From Valencia hispanica (Eukaryota; Chordata; Actinopteri; Cyprinodontiformes; Valenciidae), in assembly GCA_963556495.2 (NCBI GenBank), contig OY747709.1, positions 55,767,400 through 55,831,399 on the forward strand: 64,000 nt of DNA, written 5' to 3'. The position numbers and the translations under genes were made by a program. The notes under the pieces are model-generated. The model was given only the letters and a program-made list of their open reading frames with translations. It had not been told where the DNA came from and made no database searches. This document shows, piece after piece, positions 20,721-32,315 of this stretch (within the stretch, counting starts at the first letter, position 1; each line of letters opens with the position of its first letter).

Positions 20721-21119
20721 TGATTTTAAGTAATAAAGATTTATAACTGAGGTTTGTTAATACAGTCGGACTCTGACTTAAATCTGTATTTTTTGATCAC
20801 AAACTGATTAGAAAGAGTCCAAAGAGGATTAGGTTTGGAACAGGAAAATCTATGTATAAAATGATTGCATCCTTTAATCATGTAACATCGTCTGATGAGC
20901 TGCCATTAATTAAATAAACCTAACTTCGATCATAACTTTACATTGTTTTTATTAACTCAATAATTACCCCCCCCCCCCTCGAATTTAAGAAAGATATTTT
21001 TTTGATATTTTTTTCTGCTAAATGAAATCTTCATATTTTTTTTAAAGTATTTTTTCTGTAAATATGATCAGAAATGAACGGAGGATGAATCTGTCAGGTG
21101 TTTCTTCTCTGCTGTCTCT

Positions 21120-21800
21120 CCACCGCCCCCTGCTGTTCATGTTCAGGAACTGTCGGTCCAACAGATTCTTGGATCAGCCTCTCGGCCGCATCCCATCATT
21201 CCTCCCATCGATCATCTTGAATTCTCCTCCTCATCTCATCTGACAGCTTTTCTCCAGCAGAACTCCTCAGAGTCTCCATCAGGACGTCTTCCTCCTGCTC
21301 CAGGATCAGTTTCTGCTACAACTTCTGTCTCTCTCCTCCTGATCCTCCGTCCAAACAACAAACAGCGCTGGAAGTAAAAGGATACCACAGAGCAGAACAC
21401 TGCCATCAAAGTTCTCACCCAGGACGTGTTCTTCAGCTCAGCGATGGTCTTCTGCTCCTCATCAATGATCATCTCTGCAGATTTACAGGCTAACTGACCT
21501 GGGTGGTGTTACTGCTCATCCAGCAAACGTACCAGTCTCCAGTGATCAACACACACCACCCAGAGCAGAGCGATGAGTGCTGCCCTGATCACGTTCCTGC
21601 AGGAAGTCGTCCAGAAGCTGCAGCCTGATGAAAGCAGCAGGTGTCTGCAGGTTCTCTGGAGCGAGGAGTCGGTCCACAGCAGGAATATGAAGGTGATGAG
21701 GAACGGCAGGACCAGAACAGATCACAGTCCAGATCCTGAGGTCTGCAGGAGGTCCACCTTCTGAAGGTCCACCTGGTCTGTGAGCTCTCCATCTCTGATG
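21120..21800 (-). pseudogene. CALHM-like channel pseudogene
   Basis: Minus-strand translation aligns along its length with the CALHM-like gene at 41.5-42.5 kb. LPFLITFIFLLWTDSSLQRTC matches LPIFIIMCLLLWTDKVFTSTF; NVIRAALIALLWVVCVDHW matches IVKSAMIGLLWIISVLMDGDW; DEEQKTIAELKNTSW matches TEEQVIVDNLKNKSK; the C-terminal QEEDVL and WDAAERLIQES match QEEDTV and FDAAEELIDEL. Stops (one just before LVLPF, one within the DEEQ-preceding loop, one before WDAAERL) and a frameshift kill it. The intron present in the intact gene (after KNKSK) is absent here, so it could be a retrocopy or reflect intron loss. Better GC content than surroundings. Confidence 0.7.
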
Positions 21801-21879
21801 TCTGTCTGGAATCTACTGACAGCCTGTAGCTGATGGACTCCAGACCAGAACCTCACTGAGCCACCAGGTTCCTGATTCT

Positions 21880-22450
21880 GACTTGGCTCAGCTCAGAGTC
21901 ACAGCAGAGAGGAGAAGTTCTGAACATCTCCACATTTGTCTCGGTAAAGATGTCAGTCCTGATCAGAGTGATTGTTACATTTGGAGGAAAAACTTTGGGA
22001 ACCCCATCCCTACTGTGAAGTATGGAAGTGGCAGCATCATGCTGTGGGGTTGTGTTGCTGCAGGAGGAACTGGTGCACTTCATCAATAGATGGCATCATG
22101 AGAAAAGAACAATATGTGGAAATATTGAAGTAACATCTAAAGACATCAGCCAGTTAAAGTTCTGGTCCAGATAGACGATGAGCCTCAGCGTTCAGCCAGA
22201 GAGGATCTAGAGAGGCTGAAGGACAACAGAGTCCATGTTCTGGTGAGGTCATCACAAAGATCTGATCTCAGTCCTAGAGAGAACCTGAGGACAGATATGA
22301 AAAGGCGACCTGCAAACCTGACCCAGTTCTACTGGTTCTGTCAGGAGGAATGGGCCAGAACTCCAGCAAACTATAGAGAGAAGCTGAGGAATGAAACCCA
22401 GAACATCTGACCCAAGTCATCCAGTTCAGAGGCAATGCTGCCAAAGTATG
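21880..22450 (+). pseudogene. Tc1-like transposase fossil, C-terminal half
   Basis: Translation gives [28 protein letters not shown], then LKDNRVHVL, LSPRENL, RRPANLTQFYWFCQEEWARTPANYREKL, and TQVIQFRGNAAKV near the stop. This follows the order of a Tc1 transposase, but the second Asp block and the SPDLNPIEN block are eroded. No terminal repeats were found nearby. Confidence 0.85.
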
Positions 22451-22539
22451 TAAACTTCTGATCCTGAAGACATGAATGAATAAATATGACAGATTTTTAC
22501 TTTAGTTATTGAGGATTTTAGCAAATCAAAACTATTTTG

Positions 22540-22905
22540 GTGATTCTGTGTGGAACTTTGTTGCATTTCTGTTATGATCATTTCTTTGTTGTTTATTTCA
22601 ATCTTGCCTTGATTTATTCCTCTGTGTTTTTACTTCTTGTAATATCAGTTATTGTTCATTTTGTATTAGGTTCCTTTAGTCTTCCTTTCTGGAGTTTCCC
22701 TTGGTTTAGTTCTATTCTCTCCTGCTCTACCTTCTTCCCTCTCCTCAGCCTTCCAGCCTGCTCCTCTGAGCAGCTGCTGCTCATCAGCTCATCCTCATCT
22801 ACCTGTGTTCTCCCTCAGCTGTTTCCACTTTCACTCTGATTGGCTCCTCTGGTTCTCCAGTCAGTTCCACTCCTTCCTCAGAGTATTTAAGCTCGGTCAT
22901 TCTCA
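22540..22905 (+). mobile_element. Decayed LTR fragment (third relative of the 4.65-kb LTR)
   Basis: Opening GTTATGATCATTTCTTTGTTG, a pyrimidine-rich middle and the TATA-like AGTATTTAAGCTCGGTCATTCTC parallel the 13554-14241 LTR (ACTTAAGCTCCCTCATCTC). The 3' part is missing. Confidence 0.5.
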
Positions 22906-23733
22906 GTGACAAAAGGTGGATGTGTTTTTATTGGGGGTGTATTAACTTTAAATACTTACAATAACAGTTTAAAACTTTGATCTACTCTATTAATAAATTA
23001 ATAAATAATAAAAGAAAAATATAGTAATATAGATGAAACTGCCACTTGTTAAAACGGGTGTATTTATTCTATGGGGGGTCACATGTAGAATAGGGCTGCA
23101 TGATGGAAGAGGTTTCCGTTCAGCGATCATCAAAATCTCCTCTTCTAGAGGAGTGCTTCTCAAATAGTGGGGCAGCAGGACTTTTTTGTCTGCACTCATG
23201 TATATATTAATCTGTTTAACCCATTCAATTTTTATTTTTATTTATTGCATACCTAGAGGTGTTTATGTTTGAACAAAGTACCGCAGCAATTTCCTGATGT
23301 GAACCCGTTCATACATACTGCAATAAAACCTGATTCTAATTAATTCATTCTTGAACGGTGCTCAAGACTCCAGTCACTAGGTGGCAGCAGTGCTCCAACT
23401 TACCAACAGCCTACCTGTCATGGTCTGTGTCTGTGAAGTCCCTGGTGTGGGAAATTTAACAAAGATGAAATACACAATTGAACGCTGTTCCTGTAGTGTT
23501 TTGGCGGCTGCAGCTCTGACATGTATTTATTTCAGTTAGGAGTCTGGGACTGAATTAAGAAACAAAAATTAACCAAGGTCCTGATCATTCTAGAATTGAG
23601 CACAAGGATTTGCTGTTTCCAGGTCTTTGTGAGACATGGTTTGGTGGCAAGATATTTTTTTTTCATAAAATGTGAAAATTCTGAGATTTTTAATTTTGCA
23701 CATAATGTTTTAGGTCTGACCACAGTACTCTTA
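22906..23733. other. No gene recognised
   Basis: AT-rich sequence with small unrelated frames on both strands. No repeat ends or motifs recognised. Confidence 0.55.
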
Positions 23734-24055
23734 TACACTCAACAAAAATATAAACGCAACACCTTTGTTTCTGCTCCCATTTTTTATGAGATGGACTTAA
23801 AGATCTAAAATTCATTCCAGATACACAATATTACCATTTCTCTCAAACATTGATCACAAATCAGTCTAAATGTGTGATAGTGAGCACTTCTGCTTTGCTG
23901 AGATAATCCATCCCACCTCACAGGTGTGCCACATCAAGATGCTGATCTGACATCATGATTGGTGCACAGGTGTACCTTATACTGCCCACAATAAAAGGCC
24001 ACGCTGGAATGTGCAGTTTTTTTGCTTTATTGGGGGTCTGGGGACTCAGACCCGG

Positions 24056-25752
24056 TCAGTATCTGGTGTGACCACCATTTGCCTCATACAGTGCAACACA
24101 TCTTCTTTGCGTAGAGTTTATCAGATTGTCAATTGTGGCCTGTGGAATCTTGGTCCACTCCTCTTCAATGGCTGTGCGAAGTTGTTGGATATTAGTGGGA
24201 ACTGGTACACGCTGTCGTATACGCCGGTCAAGCACATCCCAAACATGCTCAATGGGTGACATGTCCGGTGAGTATGCTTGCCATGCAAGAACTGGGACAT
24301 TTTCAGCTTCCAAGAATTGTGTACAGATCCTTCCAACATGGGGCCGTGCATTATCTTGCTGAAACATCAGGTGATGTTCATGGATGTATGGCACAACAAT
24401 GGGCCTCAGGATCTCATCACGGTATCTCCGTGCATTCAAAATGTCATCAATAAAATGCACCTGTGTTCTTCGTCCATAACAGATGCCTGCCCATACCATA
24501 ACCCCACCACCACCATGGGCCACTCGATCCACAACACTGACATCACCAAAGCGCTCACCCACACGACGCCACGTCTGCCATCTGCCCTGAACAATGTAAA
24601 CCGAGATTCATCCGTGAAGAGAACACCTCTCCAACGTGCCAGACGCCATCGAATGTGAGCATTTGCCCACTCAAGTCTGTTACGGCGACGAGCTGGAGTC
24701 AGGTCAAGACCCCGATGAGGACGACGAGCATGCAGTTGAGCTTCCCTGAGACGTTTCTGACAGTTTGTGCAGAAATTGTTTGGTTATGCAAACCAATTGT
24801 TTCAGCAGCTGTCTGAGTGGCTGGTCTCAGACGATCTTGGAGGTGAACCTGCTGGATGTGGAGGTCCTGGGCTGGTGTTGTGTTTTGTGAAATTTTTACC
24901 CAGGATCTTAGTGGATCGGCACACACAATATAAAAGGAAGAAAGGGAGGACACCAGACTGCTTGTCGTGCTAGAATAAGTGTCATCTTTATTATTCCGCC
25001 ACACAGATGCAGTTCAGCAAAAGCAGAGCAATACTTTTTCAAACAAATACACTGATTTATGCTAGAATACGGCGTCCCTCTGTATTCCCCACACAAACAG
25101 CAGCAAAGCAATGCTTCATCAAACAGGCATTAAGTTTTCATCACAGCATCTCACCTTTGACACTTGAGAGTGGAGAGCCGGTCATCTCCTCTCGGTCAGA
25201 TCTGTTAACTTAACGCGGCCGGGCGATCGTGCACAAATCCCACGGCAGACTCTCATCAGCTGGAGAGCTCCATCTTCATTTATGCAGCATACAGAGGAGG
25301 CGCGTGGGAAGCAAAGCGGGCCCGTGCTTCGCTCCCAGGCTGCCCCCCCGGCTTATCAGTCCGTCCGGCCCCAAAACAAGTTTTAGAGACCGAACAAACT
25401 GCAGCTGTTTCATGGGAGCTGTCCAGCTGAAGATCCAAACTCCTTTCTGTGTGAATGTTTATCATTATACAGCAAGCAGAGGATAATATTAAGAACATTG
25501 CAGAACATTATACACAGGTGACTCGAGGACACCAAAAAGATTTTACCCATCATGTGGTTATACGTGGTCTGCGGTTGTGAGTCCGGTTGGATCTGCTGCC
25601 ATATTCTCTGAAACGCCTTTGGAGACGGTTATGGTGGAGAAATGAACATTCAATGCACGAGCAACAGATCTGGTTGACATTCCTGCTGTCAGCATGCCAA
25701 TTGCACGCTCCCTCAATGCTTGTGGCATCTGTGGCATTTTGCTGTGAGACAA
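24056..25752 (-). pseudogene. Tc1-like transposase, split by an insertion
   Basis: The N-terminal piece (25752 downward) reads MPQALRERAIGMLTAGMSTRSVARALNVHFSTI, a helix-turn-helix. After the insert, the 168-codon piece at 24562-24056 has HGGGGVMVWAGI, QQDNARPHVGRICTQFL (second Asp) and SPDMSPIEHVWD (Glu). The C-terminus ends ALYEANGGHTRY, as in intact relatives. The segment with the first Asp (24563-24660) is frameshifted. Confidence 0.9.
24886..25553 (-). mobile_element. LTR-like insertion inside the Tc1 element
   Basis: The break in the transposase is filled by about 670 bp with TGTGAAATTTTTACCCA at one side and TTTACCCATCA at the other, TG...CA when read on either strand. A minus-strand AATAAAG motif lies near 24993. 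The central part (25210-25380) is GC-rich. The target duplication is unclear (TGTGT versus TGTGG), so solo LTR is a tentative label. Confidence 0.5.
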
Positions 25753-26037
25753 AACTGCACATTCCAGGGTGGCTTTTTATTGTGGGCATATTAAGGTACA
25801 CCTGTGCACTAATCATGATGTCAGATCAGCATCTCGATGTGGCACACCTGTGAGGTGGGATGGATTATCTCAGCAAAGCAGAAGTGCTCACTATCACACA
25901 TTTAGACTGATTTGTGAACAATGTTTGAGAGAAATGGTAATATTGTGTATCTGGAATGAATTTTAGATCTTTAAGTCCATCTCATGAAAAATGGGAGCAG
26001 AAACAAAGGTGTTGCGTTTATATTTTTGTTGTGTGTA

Positions 26038-26694
26038 CTTCTGAAAATAGTTGTGAATAACAGTACGTGTGCATCCCTTTGGTTAATGATTTGGTAAATG
26101 GTTTTCAGTCACGGTAATATTACACACTTTTGGTTAATGAATATGGTAAGCATGGAATAAGAGGAATTTGGAAAAAAAAAAAGAATTAGTAAAATAATTA
26201 AATAGATTTCATGGGGCTCTACAGACGGCAGCAAAGAACTGATGCCCTTTTTGAAAAGTAATAAGCTGAGAAGTAACCAATGTTTAAACTGTACAATGTT
26301 TAAAAATGCACATCCCAGTGAATCAGATGAACTTTTTCTGTTCTGAGCATCACACCCTTGATTAAATGGTACAAATTGAGTTGATAAACTAAACTTGGAA
26401 ATATTGTAAAGATTTAAAACAATAAAATTAGATGCAAGCTCTTGGAAGTATTATTTTTTTTTTTTGATAATCAGTATATTGTTTGCAAATAGCTGGTGCC
26501 AGTGGTTCGTACAGATAAATAATTAAATATTTTCAGAATCTCAAAAGTATTTCCATGCGGCGGGGGTGAAAAAATGTGTCTTACCTAGGGGGGGGGCTTG
26601 ACAGAAAATAATTGAAAACCATTGTTCTAGAGTAACCATGATCTGTTTATGTTTGCTGAAAAATCAATAGAAAGAAGGTGGGGAATAATGTTTG
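26038..26694. other. No gene recognised; T and G homopolymer runs
   Basis: AT-rich spacer with a T run at 26454-26465 and a G run at 26588-26597. Nothing coding recognised. Confidence 0.55.
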
Positions 26695-27960
26695 GTCAAA
26701 TTCTTCCATCCATCCGTCTTCTTCCGCTTATCCAGGGTCGGGTCGCGAGAGCAGCAGCCGAAGCAGAGAGATCAAGACTTCCCTCTCCCCAGCCACTTGG
26801 GCCAGCTCCTCGGGAGGAATCCCAAGCTGTTCCCAGGCCAGCTGAGAGACATAGTCCCTCCAAAGTGTCCTGGCATCTGGTCTCCTCCCAGTGGGATGTG
26901 CCCAGAACACCTCACCAAGGAGGCATCTAGCGAGGCATCCTGCTCCAGCGAAAGCTGTAGATCACGTTCCGATGAAGCCAACAGGACCACATCATCCACA
27001 AAAAGCAGAGACCCGATCCTGAGGCCACCAAAAGGGATCCTCCCAACACCTTGTCTGCGCCTAGAAATCCTGTCCATAAAAGTTATGAACAGAATTGGTG
27101 ACAAAGGGCAACCTTAGCAGAGTCCAACTCTCAATGACAACGAGTCCGACTTACTGCCGGCAAACTCTGAACCAAGCTCTAACACCGCTCGTACAGGGAC
27201 CTAACAGTCCGTGTCAAGGGTCCTGGAACTGTATACTCCCGGAGTGCCCCCTCACAGGACTCCCCGAGGGATGCGGTTGAAAGATTTCTCCAAGTCCACA
27301 AAACACGTGTAGACTGGTTGGGCAAACTCCCATGCACCCTCCAGAGCCCTGAGGAGGAAAACCACATTGTTCCTCTTGGATTTGAGGCTCGACTATCTGC
27401 TGGACCCTCCTCCCTAACCCCTGAATGGACGTTACCAGGGAGGCACAGAAGTGTGATTCCCCTGTTGATGAAACACACTCTGTGGTCCCCCATTTTAAAT
27501 ACGGGGACCACAACCCCGGTCTGCCAATCCAATGGAACTGCCTCAGATGTCCACGCAATATTACGTTGCGTTGCGATGTCCACACAACATCCAGAGCCTT
27601 GAGGAACTCTGTGCGAATCTCATCCACCCCTGGAGCCTTGCCACAGAGGAGCTTTTTAACCACCAAGGTGACCATAGTACCAGAGATTCAAAGTCCCCAG
27701 ACTCTAATTCCAGATTGGAAGGCGTGCTGGTGGGATTGAGGAGGTCTTTGAAATATTCCGTCCACCGACTCAGGACATCTCGAGTCAAAGTCAGCACCAC
27801 ACCACACTGAACCATGTCATGTTCAGGGTAACATGGTGACTGCTCGCTCCTTCTCCCGCTGCTCGCACTGACCAGCTTCATGTCACAGTGCCCCAAGAGA
27901 GAAGCTGTTGTAACTGCAGGAGACTTGGTCCACTTTCAAAAGTGGACAAGACATTTTCTC
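26695..27960 (-). mobile_element. RTE/Rex3-like LINE relic
   Basis: Read from 27900 downward on the minus strand: RWTEYFKDLLNPTSTPSN, VVKKLLCGKAPGVDEIRTEFLKALDVV, PLDWQTGVVVPVFK, a GITLLCLPG block, EEQCGFP, REYTVPGPLTRTVRSLYERC, then MSPILFITFMDRISRRRQG and SLLFVDDVVLLASSERDLQ (RT active site, VDD). A deletion joins this to GTMSLSW...GFLPRSWPKWLGRGKS. The 3' end has the CCATCCGTCTTCTTCCGCTTATCC tail near 26705. Frameshifts are numerous. Confidence 0.9.
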
Positions 27961-27966
27961 TGTCCT

Positions 27967-28175
27967 TGTCATGTTCTCTCTGAATATGGCCAAATGTTAC
28001 TCCATAGTAAGGTGTTACCCCATTGGTCTGTATGTCATGTGATGCTGGAAGTATTCGATACTTCAGCTGTGCCTGTTGTTGATGCTACCGTTTGTCATTA
28101 AAGCTGAGTTTTGGAAGTCACACAGACTTATTCTTGTACGCACTGTACGTATAAACAGAAAGACAAATCAGAACA
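27967..28175 (+). repeat. Gypsy 5' LTR
   Basis: The 209-bp LTR starts TGTCATGTTCTCTCTG and ends AAATCAGAACA, followed by TGGTATCAGAG, a plausible primer-binding site. Its last 100 bases match 32078-32181 almost exactly. CATTAAAG at 28098 may be the polyadenylation signal. Confidence 0.8.
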
Positions 28176-28206
28176 TGGTATCAGAGTGAAAGGAATCTAC
28201 ACGACG

Positions 28207-28720
28207 ATGGATTTTTCTCGCGTGCCTCTCCCCACATGGACTGGGATGGGAAAAACTTTCCTGAGGCATGGCGTAAGTTTAAGCTTCAAATGGACCTGAT
28301 GTTTTCTGGACCTTTTAAAAAGAAAGGGGAAGACAAGAAATGCAGCTACCTTCTCCTCTGGGTTTACAACACGTGGACGCTCACAGAGGTCGAACATGAG
28401 AAGTTATCAGTTTATCATGACCGCTACGTGGCATATGTTGAGCCAAAAACCAATCCTATTTTTGCACGCTACAAATTCATTGAGAAAGTACAGGGACCTA
28501 ATGATCCATTTGAGCAGTTTGTGACAGATCTCAGGCTGTTGGTGAAAGACTGCAACTATGCAAATGGCGACAAGAGACCGCATTGTTTTTGGGATCCATT
28601 CACCAAGAGTACATGAAAAACTTTGAAGCGTTGGGTCCGATTTAACATTGAACAAAGCCATAAACATTGCACGGCCCCAGGAAATCGCATAAGCCCAACT
28701 AAAAACTTTCTCTAGCAGGA
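28207..28720 (+). pseudogene. Gypsy gag (capsid region), frameshifted
   Basis: ATG at 28207 starts MDFSRVPLPTWT. One frame shift later comes WDGKNFPEAWRKFKLQMDLMF, then KKCSYLLLWV, NTWTLTE, NPIFARYKFIEKVQ and FEQFVTDLRLLVKDCNY, the retrotransposon capsid core. A further frame break occurs near 28600. Gag packages element RNA; this copy is inactive. Confidence 0.85.
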
Positions 28721-28759
28721 ACAGTATTAAGCAGGTACTACATGCTGTCAGTCGACAAC

Positions 28760-29990
28760 TACCCAAATCAATCCAGTGGAAACCACGCTACTACAAAGGA
28801 AACAGCAGTGCAGCTAAAATGGATGACAAAAAACATAATCCAATGTGTGGAAACAAAACACATACAGCAAAAGAGAACTGTCCAGCTAACGAAAGGCAGT
28901 GTAAAATATGCAACATATGGAACCATTTTGCAAAAGTATGTAATTCTAAGCAAAAGAAAGCAGTGTATACACTAATTGAAAGTGAACCAGACAAATGCAC
29001 ACATGACGAGGACTTGTTTATGGATGCAGTGACACGAGATAACGGCTGTAGTGACAAAGAGCAAGTTTTTGCAGACATTCTTGTTGGCCCCAACAAAAGT
29101 ACAGTCACATTCAAATTAGACACCGGTGCTTCAACTAACATCATTCCCACAAGTACCTTCAGGAATTTAGGAATATAGCATGCACTGGAACCTTCATCAC
29201 ACCCACTCTATGGCTATGGAGGAGAACAACTAGCTGTAAAGGGCATATGCAAAATTGAGTGCCAGTAGGAAGACATTAAACTACCTCTCAAGATCCATGT
29301 TGTTGACACTTATGCACCACCAGTGTTGGGACTAAAAATGTGCCTTGACTTTATGCTTAAAAAACTCATTCTCTCTGTGTCTAACACACCTGGCATGTCA
29401 ATAATAGATAAGTTTGTTGATGTTTTTACAGGAATAGGACTATTTCCTGGGGAGTGCACCATTCTCATCGACCCCAATGCTGTGCCAGTCATACACCCGC
29501 CAAGGCATGTTCCCCTTGCACTGCTTGACCGTCTGAGGAGTGAACTGAACAACATGGAAAAACAGCAAATCATTACCAAAGTTACCGAGCCAACGGAATG
29601 GGTAAACTCAATGGTGGCAACTGAGAAGCCACGCACATGCAAACTTAGAATCTGCCTAGACCCAAAAGATCTCACCAAAGTGATCAAGCGACCACATTAC
29701 CCATAACCAACACTTGAGGACATCACATCTAAGCTGATGGAAACCTGTTATTTCAGCATCCTGGATGCAAGATCTGGATACTGGGCGATCAAGTTTACTG
29801 AGGAGTCATCAAAGTTAACAACGTTCAACACAGTCTTTGAAAGGTACATATTTCTCCGCCTCCCATTTGGACTAAAATCATCACAGGATGAGTTTCAGCA
29901 CAAAGTGGATGAAACGTACGAAGGACCTGAGGGTGTCTGCCAACAGCCCTTCCCTGCACGTACCTACAGCTCAAGCCCAAAGTTGTCATG
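28760..29990 (+). pseudogene. Gypsy zinc knuckle, protease and partial RT
   Basis: A CCHC-like knuckle (CKICNIWNHFAKVC) is near 28902-28945. The aspartic protease signature LDTGASTNIIP follows at about 29117. After a stop near 29178, RT begins: GMSIIDKFVDVFTGIG, VPLALLDRLRSELNNMEKQQ, KLRICLDPKDLTKVIKRPHYP, YFSILDARSGYWAI and LRLPFGLKSSQDEFQ. The YxDD block is absent because the sequence breaks off near 29990. Confidence 0.9.
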
Positions 29991-30069
29991 ATACTCACAC
30001 TAGGAGAAATATTCGTCAAAAACAAAAAAAAACTGTACTATAACAGATCCCCTAGGCCACTTTCAACTC

Positions 30070-30365
30070 TTCATGATGGACAAAATATTTGATATCAAGA
30101 AAATGGGCAATGGAAACCTGCAGTTGTTGTTAGAGCAGCTGACACTGCCAGATCATATCACATCAAAACACCTGAACGAGCTGAATACAAAAGAAACCGT
30201 TGCCACCTTCTGGACACAAAAGAGTATTACAGCAAACCCACTAATAATCAATCCTGTGCCCAAGCCACCAATGATGTTGTCCCGCACACATCCCATATGT
30301 CACCCACTCCAACGGCTGTCACCTGTTATATAAGATCTTGTCGACAAGTTAAGCCCAGAGACATT
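30070..30365 (+). pseudogene. Gypsy integrase C-terminal remnant
   Basis: One frame reads PAVVVRAADTARSYHIKTPERAEYKRNRCHLL, the GPY/F-like end of gypsy integrases. The catalytic core is deleted: RT joins almost directly to this region through about 80 bases. Confidence 0.75.
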
Positions 30366-30651
30366 TTAGACCTCTAAAAGTGTTTATTGAAATGTTGAGT
30401 CACTCCTGTGTATTGCGTATGAGTCATTTGGCCTAGTACATGTATGTACAATATTTATCTAATGCTTTTGCGGCTCTATTGGTATTTTTGTGTTATTGCT
30501 ACTGTTACATTATCTTACTCTTTGAAGCATCTCAATATTATTTGGCAAAGTTCACTACAGTTGATTGCATGGAGCTATCCCGCATTTCCAATGGCATTTG
30601 TTTGGTACATGTCCATGATTTTCTTTTATAATTTTTTTTATGGAAGGGGAA
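30366..30651 (+). other. Gypsy 3' untranslated region with polypurine tract
   Basis: AT-rich leader to the 3' LTR ending TGGAAGGGGAA at 30641-30651, a plausible polypurine tract directly before the LTR. Short frames here are not coding. Confidence 0.6.
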
Positions 30652-32181
30652 TATCATAATCTCTCTGAGTATGGCCAAGTGTTACTTCATAGTAAGGTAT
30701 TCCTCCATTCCTCTGTATGTCATGTGATGCATGAAGTATTTGATGCACCTGTTAAACCCTCGGCCTAATTTGAAGCCTGTTTCTCGAAAAATGCTTACCC
30801 ATTAAACATTAGTATATTTCAGCAACAAAAAGGAGTATTTGAACCATTTTGGTGTCATTGTAAAGGTAACATTGAGTAGAATTGCTAGATGTATCATTAT
30901 GCATGTTATCTGTTACTGGTTAGGAGAAACTGAAGATACACAGCACAGCAGAAATTTGTTTTTTTTTGCTCCGCCTAAAAAAAGAAACATGTTTTATATT
31001 GAAAAACTCTATGGATACTGCTTGAATGGCCGTGGTTACTCAATAGAATTTAAATACAACATGTGGACATTATCTCTGCAAAACTTGATACTGATTACGT
31101 GAAGCAGGACAAAACTAGAGAGGTTTTAGTACAGGCAAGTCAGGTGAGGTGTCCAGTTTGGCACTAAGTGCCATTTCTATTTTTGTCATGTAAAAGTTAT
31201 ATTTTTTATTTTAATGTCACATAGTGTTCAGTAGTCCAAAAATAAGCACTTTTGGGCATTTTTTGAAAAAAAATCTGATAACAATGCAATAATGTAAATA
31301 TGTATATTTTTATTCTGTGCGCTGTGCGCCCTCTTGTGTAATGCGCATGCATTGCCGACTGGTAGTTTTATTTTACGCAAAGCCCTACCCTCGCAGCGGA
31401 TTGGTCAATTTTGATGAGCAATACCTCGTTGGATTCGTAGAAGCCTATAGAATAACGCCAAAACTTGCCAAACAAGATTGACAACACAGTCAGCCAACCA
31501 GGGAGCCGAGAACAGAGTACCAGGAAGTGCCAGCATTCTCAGCGAACAGACTTTCTAGGAGCCACAAATCGTAAGAGAGACGCCCGAAAAGTTCTGAATG
31601 GTGCATAAGAGATGGAAGTATCTGAAAATAAGGTTTATTTGCCGAAGAAATCATCTTTATACGGCAAAACAGAAAAGGTAAGGCAAATTTTACTACTGCA
31701 ATTCTGAAAAGCGATTTCCTGTTGTGTTATACTTGGCTTATATCTCCGCGGTGCTTTGGTGTAGATTCTTGGCAGATGTATCCTTGGAATCGGCTGGTTC
31801 TCTGCTTTCATTTGAGGGGCTGCTTGTGAATTTAGGACAAAGGATTGCTGCGGTAGAGCCAGAAATGTGGCGGCTGGGTTGACAAAACTATGATGTTACG
31901 AGTTTGTGTGGCATCTGATTTGTGTTTGTGGTTGGTAAAAAAAGTTTAGATAGCCTTGTAGCGCGTGGTCTTCTGTTTAATTTGATGTGCATTGTGACTA
32001 TTTTTTCTGTGAGGTTGTGTTGTCTCAAGCCTGTTGAACAAAAGTAATTTCCAATTGGGGGACCCTCAGGTTTACTGTGCCTGTTGTTGATGCTACCGTT
32101 TGTCATTAAAGCTGAGTTTTGGAAGTCACACAGACTTATTCTTGTACGCACTGTACGTATAAACAGAAACAAATCGGAACA
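30652..32181 (+). repeat. Gypsy 3' LTR split by an insertion
   Basis: The left part (30652-30744) matches the 5' LTR start (CTCTCTGAGTATGGCCAAGTGTTAC). The right part (32077-32181) matches its end. The two are separated by unrelated sequence. Confidence 0.8.
30745..32076 (+). mobile_element. Unclassified 1.33-kb insertion in the gypsy LTR
   Basis: The edges read GTTAAACCCTCGG... and ...GACCCTCAGGTTTAC, weakly inverted (TAAACC and CCTCAG/CTGAGG). A GC-richer segment at 31320-31620 contains an inverted CCAAT (GGATTGGTCAA) and then ATG at 31613 with 22 open codons (MEVSENKVYLPKKSSLYGK...) up to GTAAGG, like a first coding exon. No transposase domain was found. It may be one end of a larger DNA transposon. 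Confidence 0.5.
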
Positions 32182-32315
32182 ATCCTCCCCGTCCGATCCA
32201 ACAGAGTTCCTCATATTATTCTGATGTCAAAGCCTCCATAAATGAGTCCGACTGCATTAATAAAACTCAGTTATGAATCTTTTTATTGTTTATATACATA
32301 AGCTGAAGAACAGTC

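Larger units (their letters stand above)
23736..26035 (-). mobile_element. Tc1-like transposon with about 265-bp inverted repeats
   Basis: Ends CACTCAACAAAAATATAAACGC and the complement of CACACAACAAAAATATAAACGC lie inside TA dinucleotides (23734-23735, 26036-26037). Long inverted repeats include ATCCATCCCACCTCACAGGTGTG. The transposase is on the minus strand. An LTR-like insert at about 24886-25553 enlarges the element to 2.3 kb. Confidence 0.9.
27967..32181 (+). mobile_element. Ty3/gypsy LTR retrotransposon, internally deleted
   Basis: Two related LTRs flank gag, protease, part of RT and the last part of integrase. The flanks GTCCT (27962-27966) and ATCCT (32182-32186) resemble a 5-bp target duplication with one change. 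The rest of RT, RNase H and most of integrase are missing. An unrelated 1.3-kb insert splits the 3' LTR. Confidence 0.9.
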
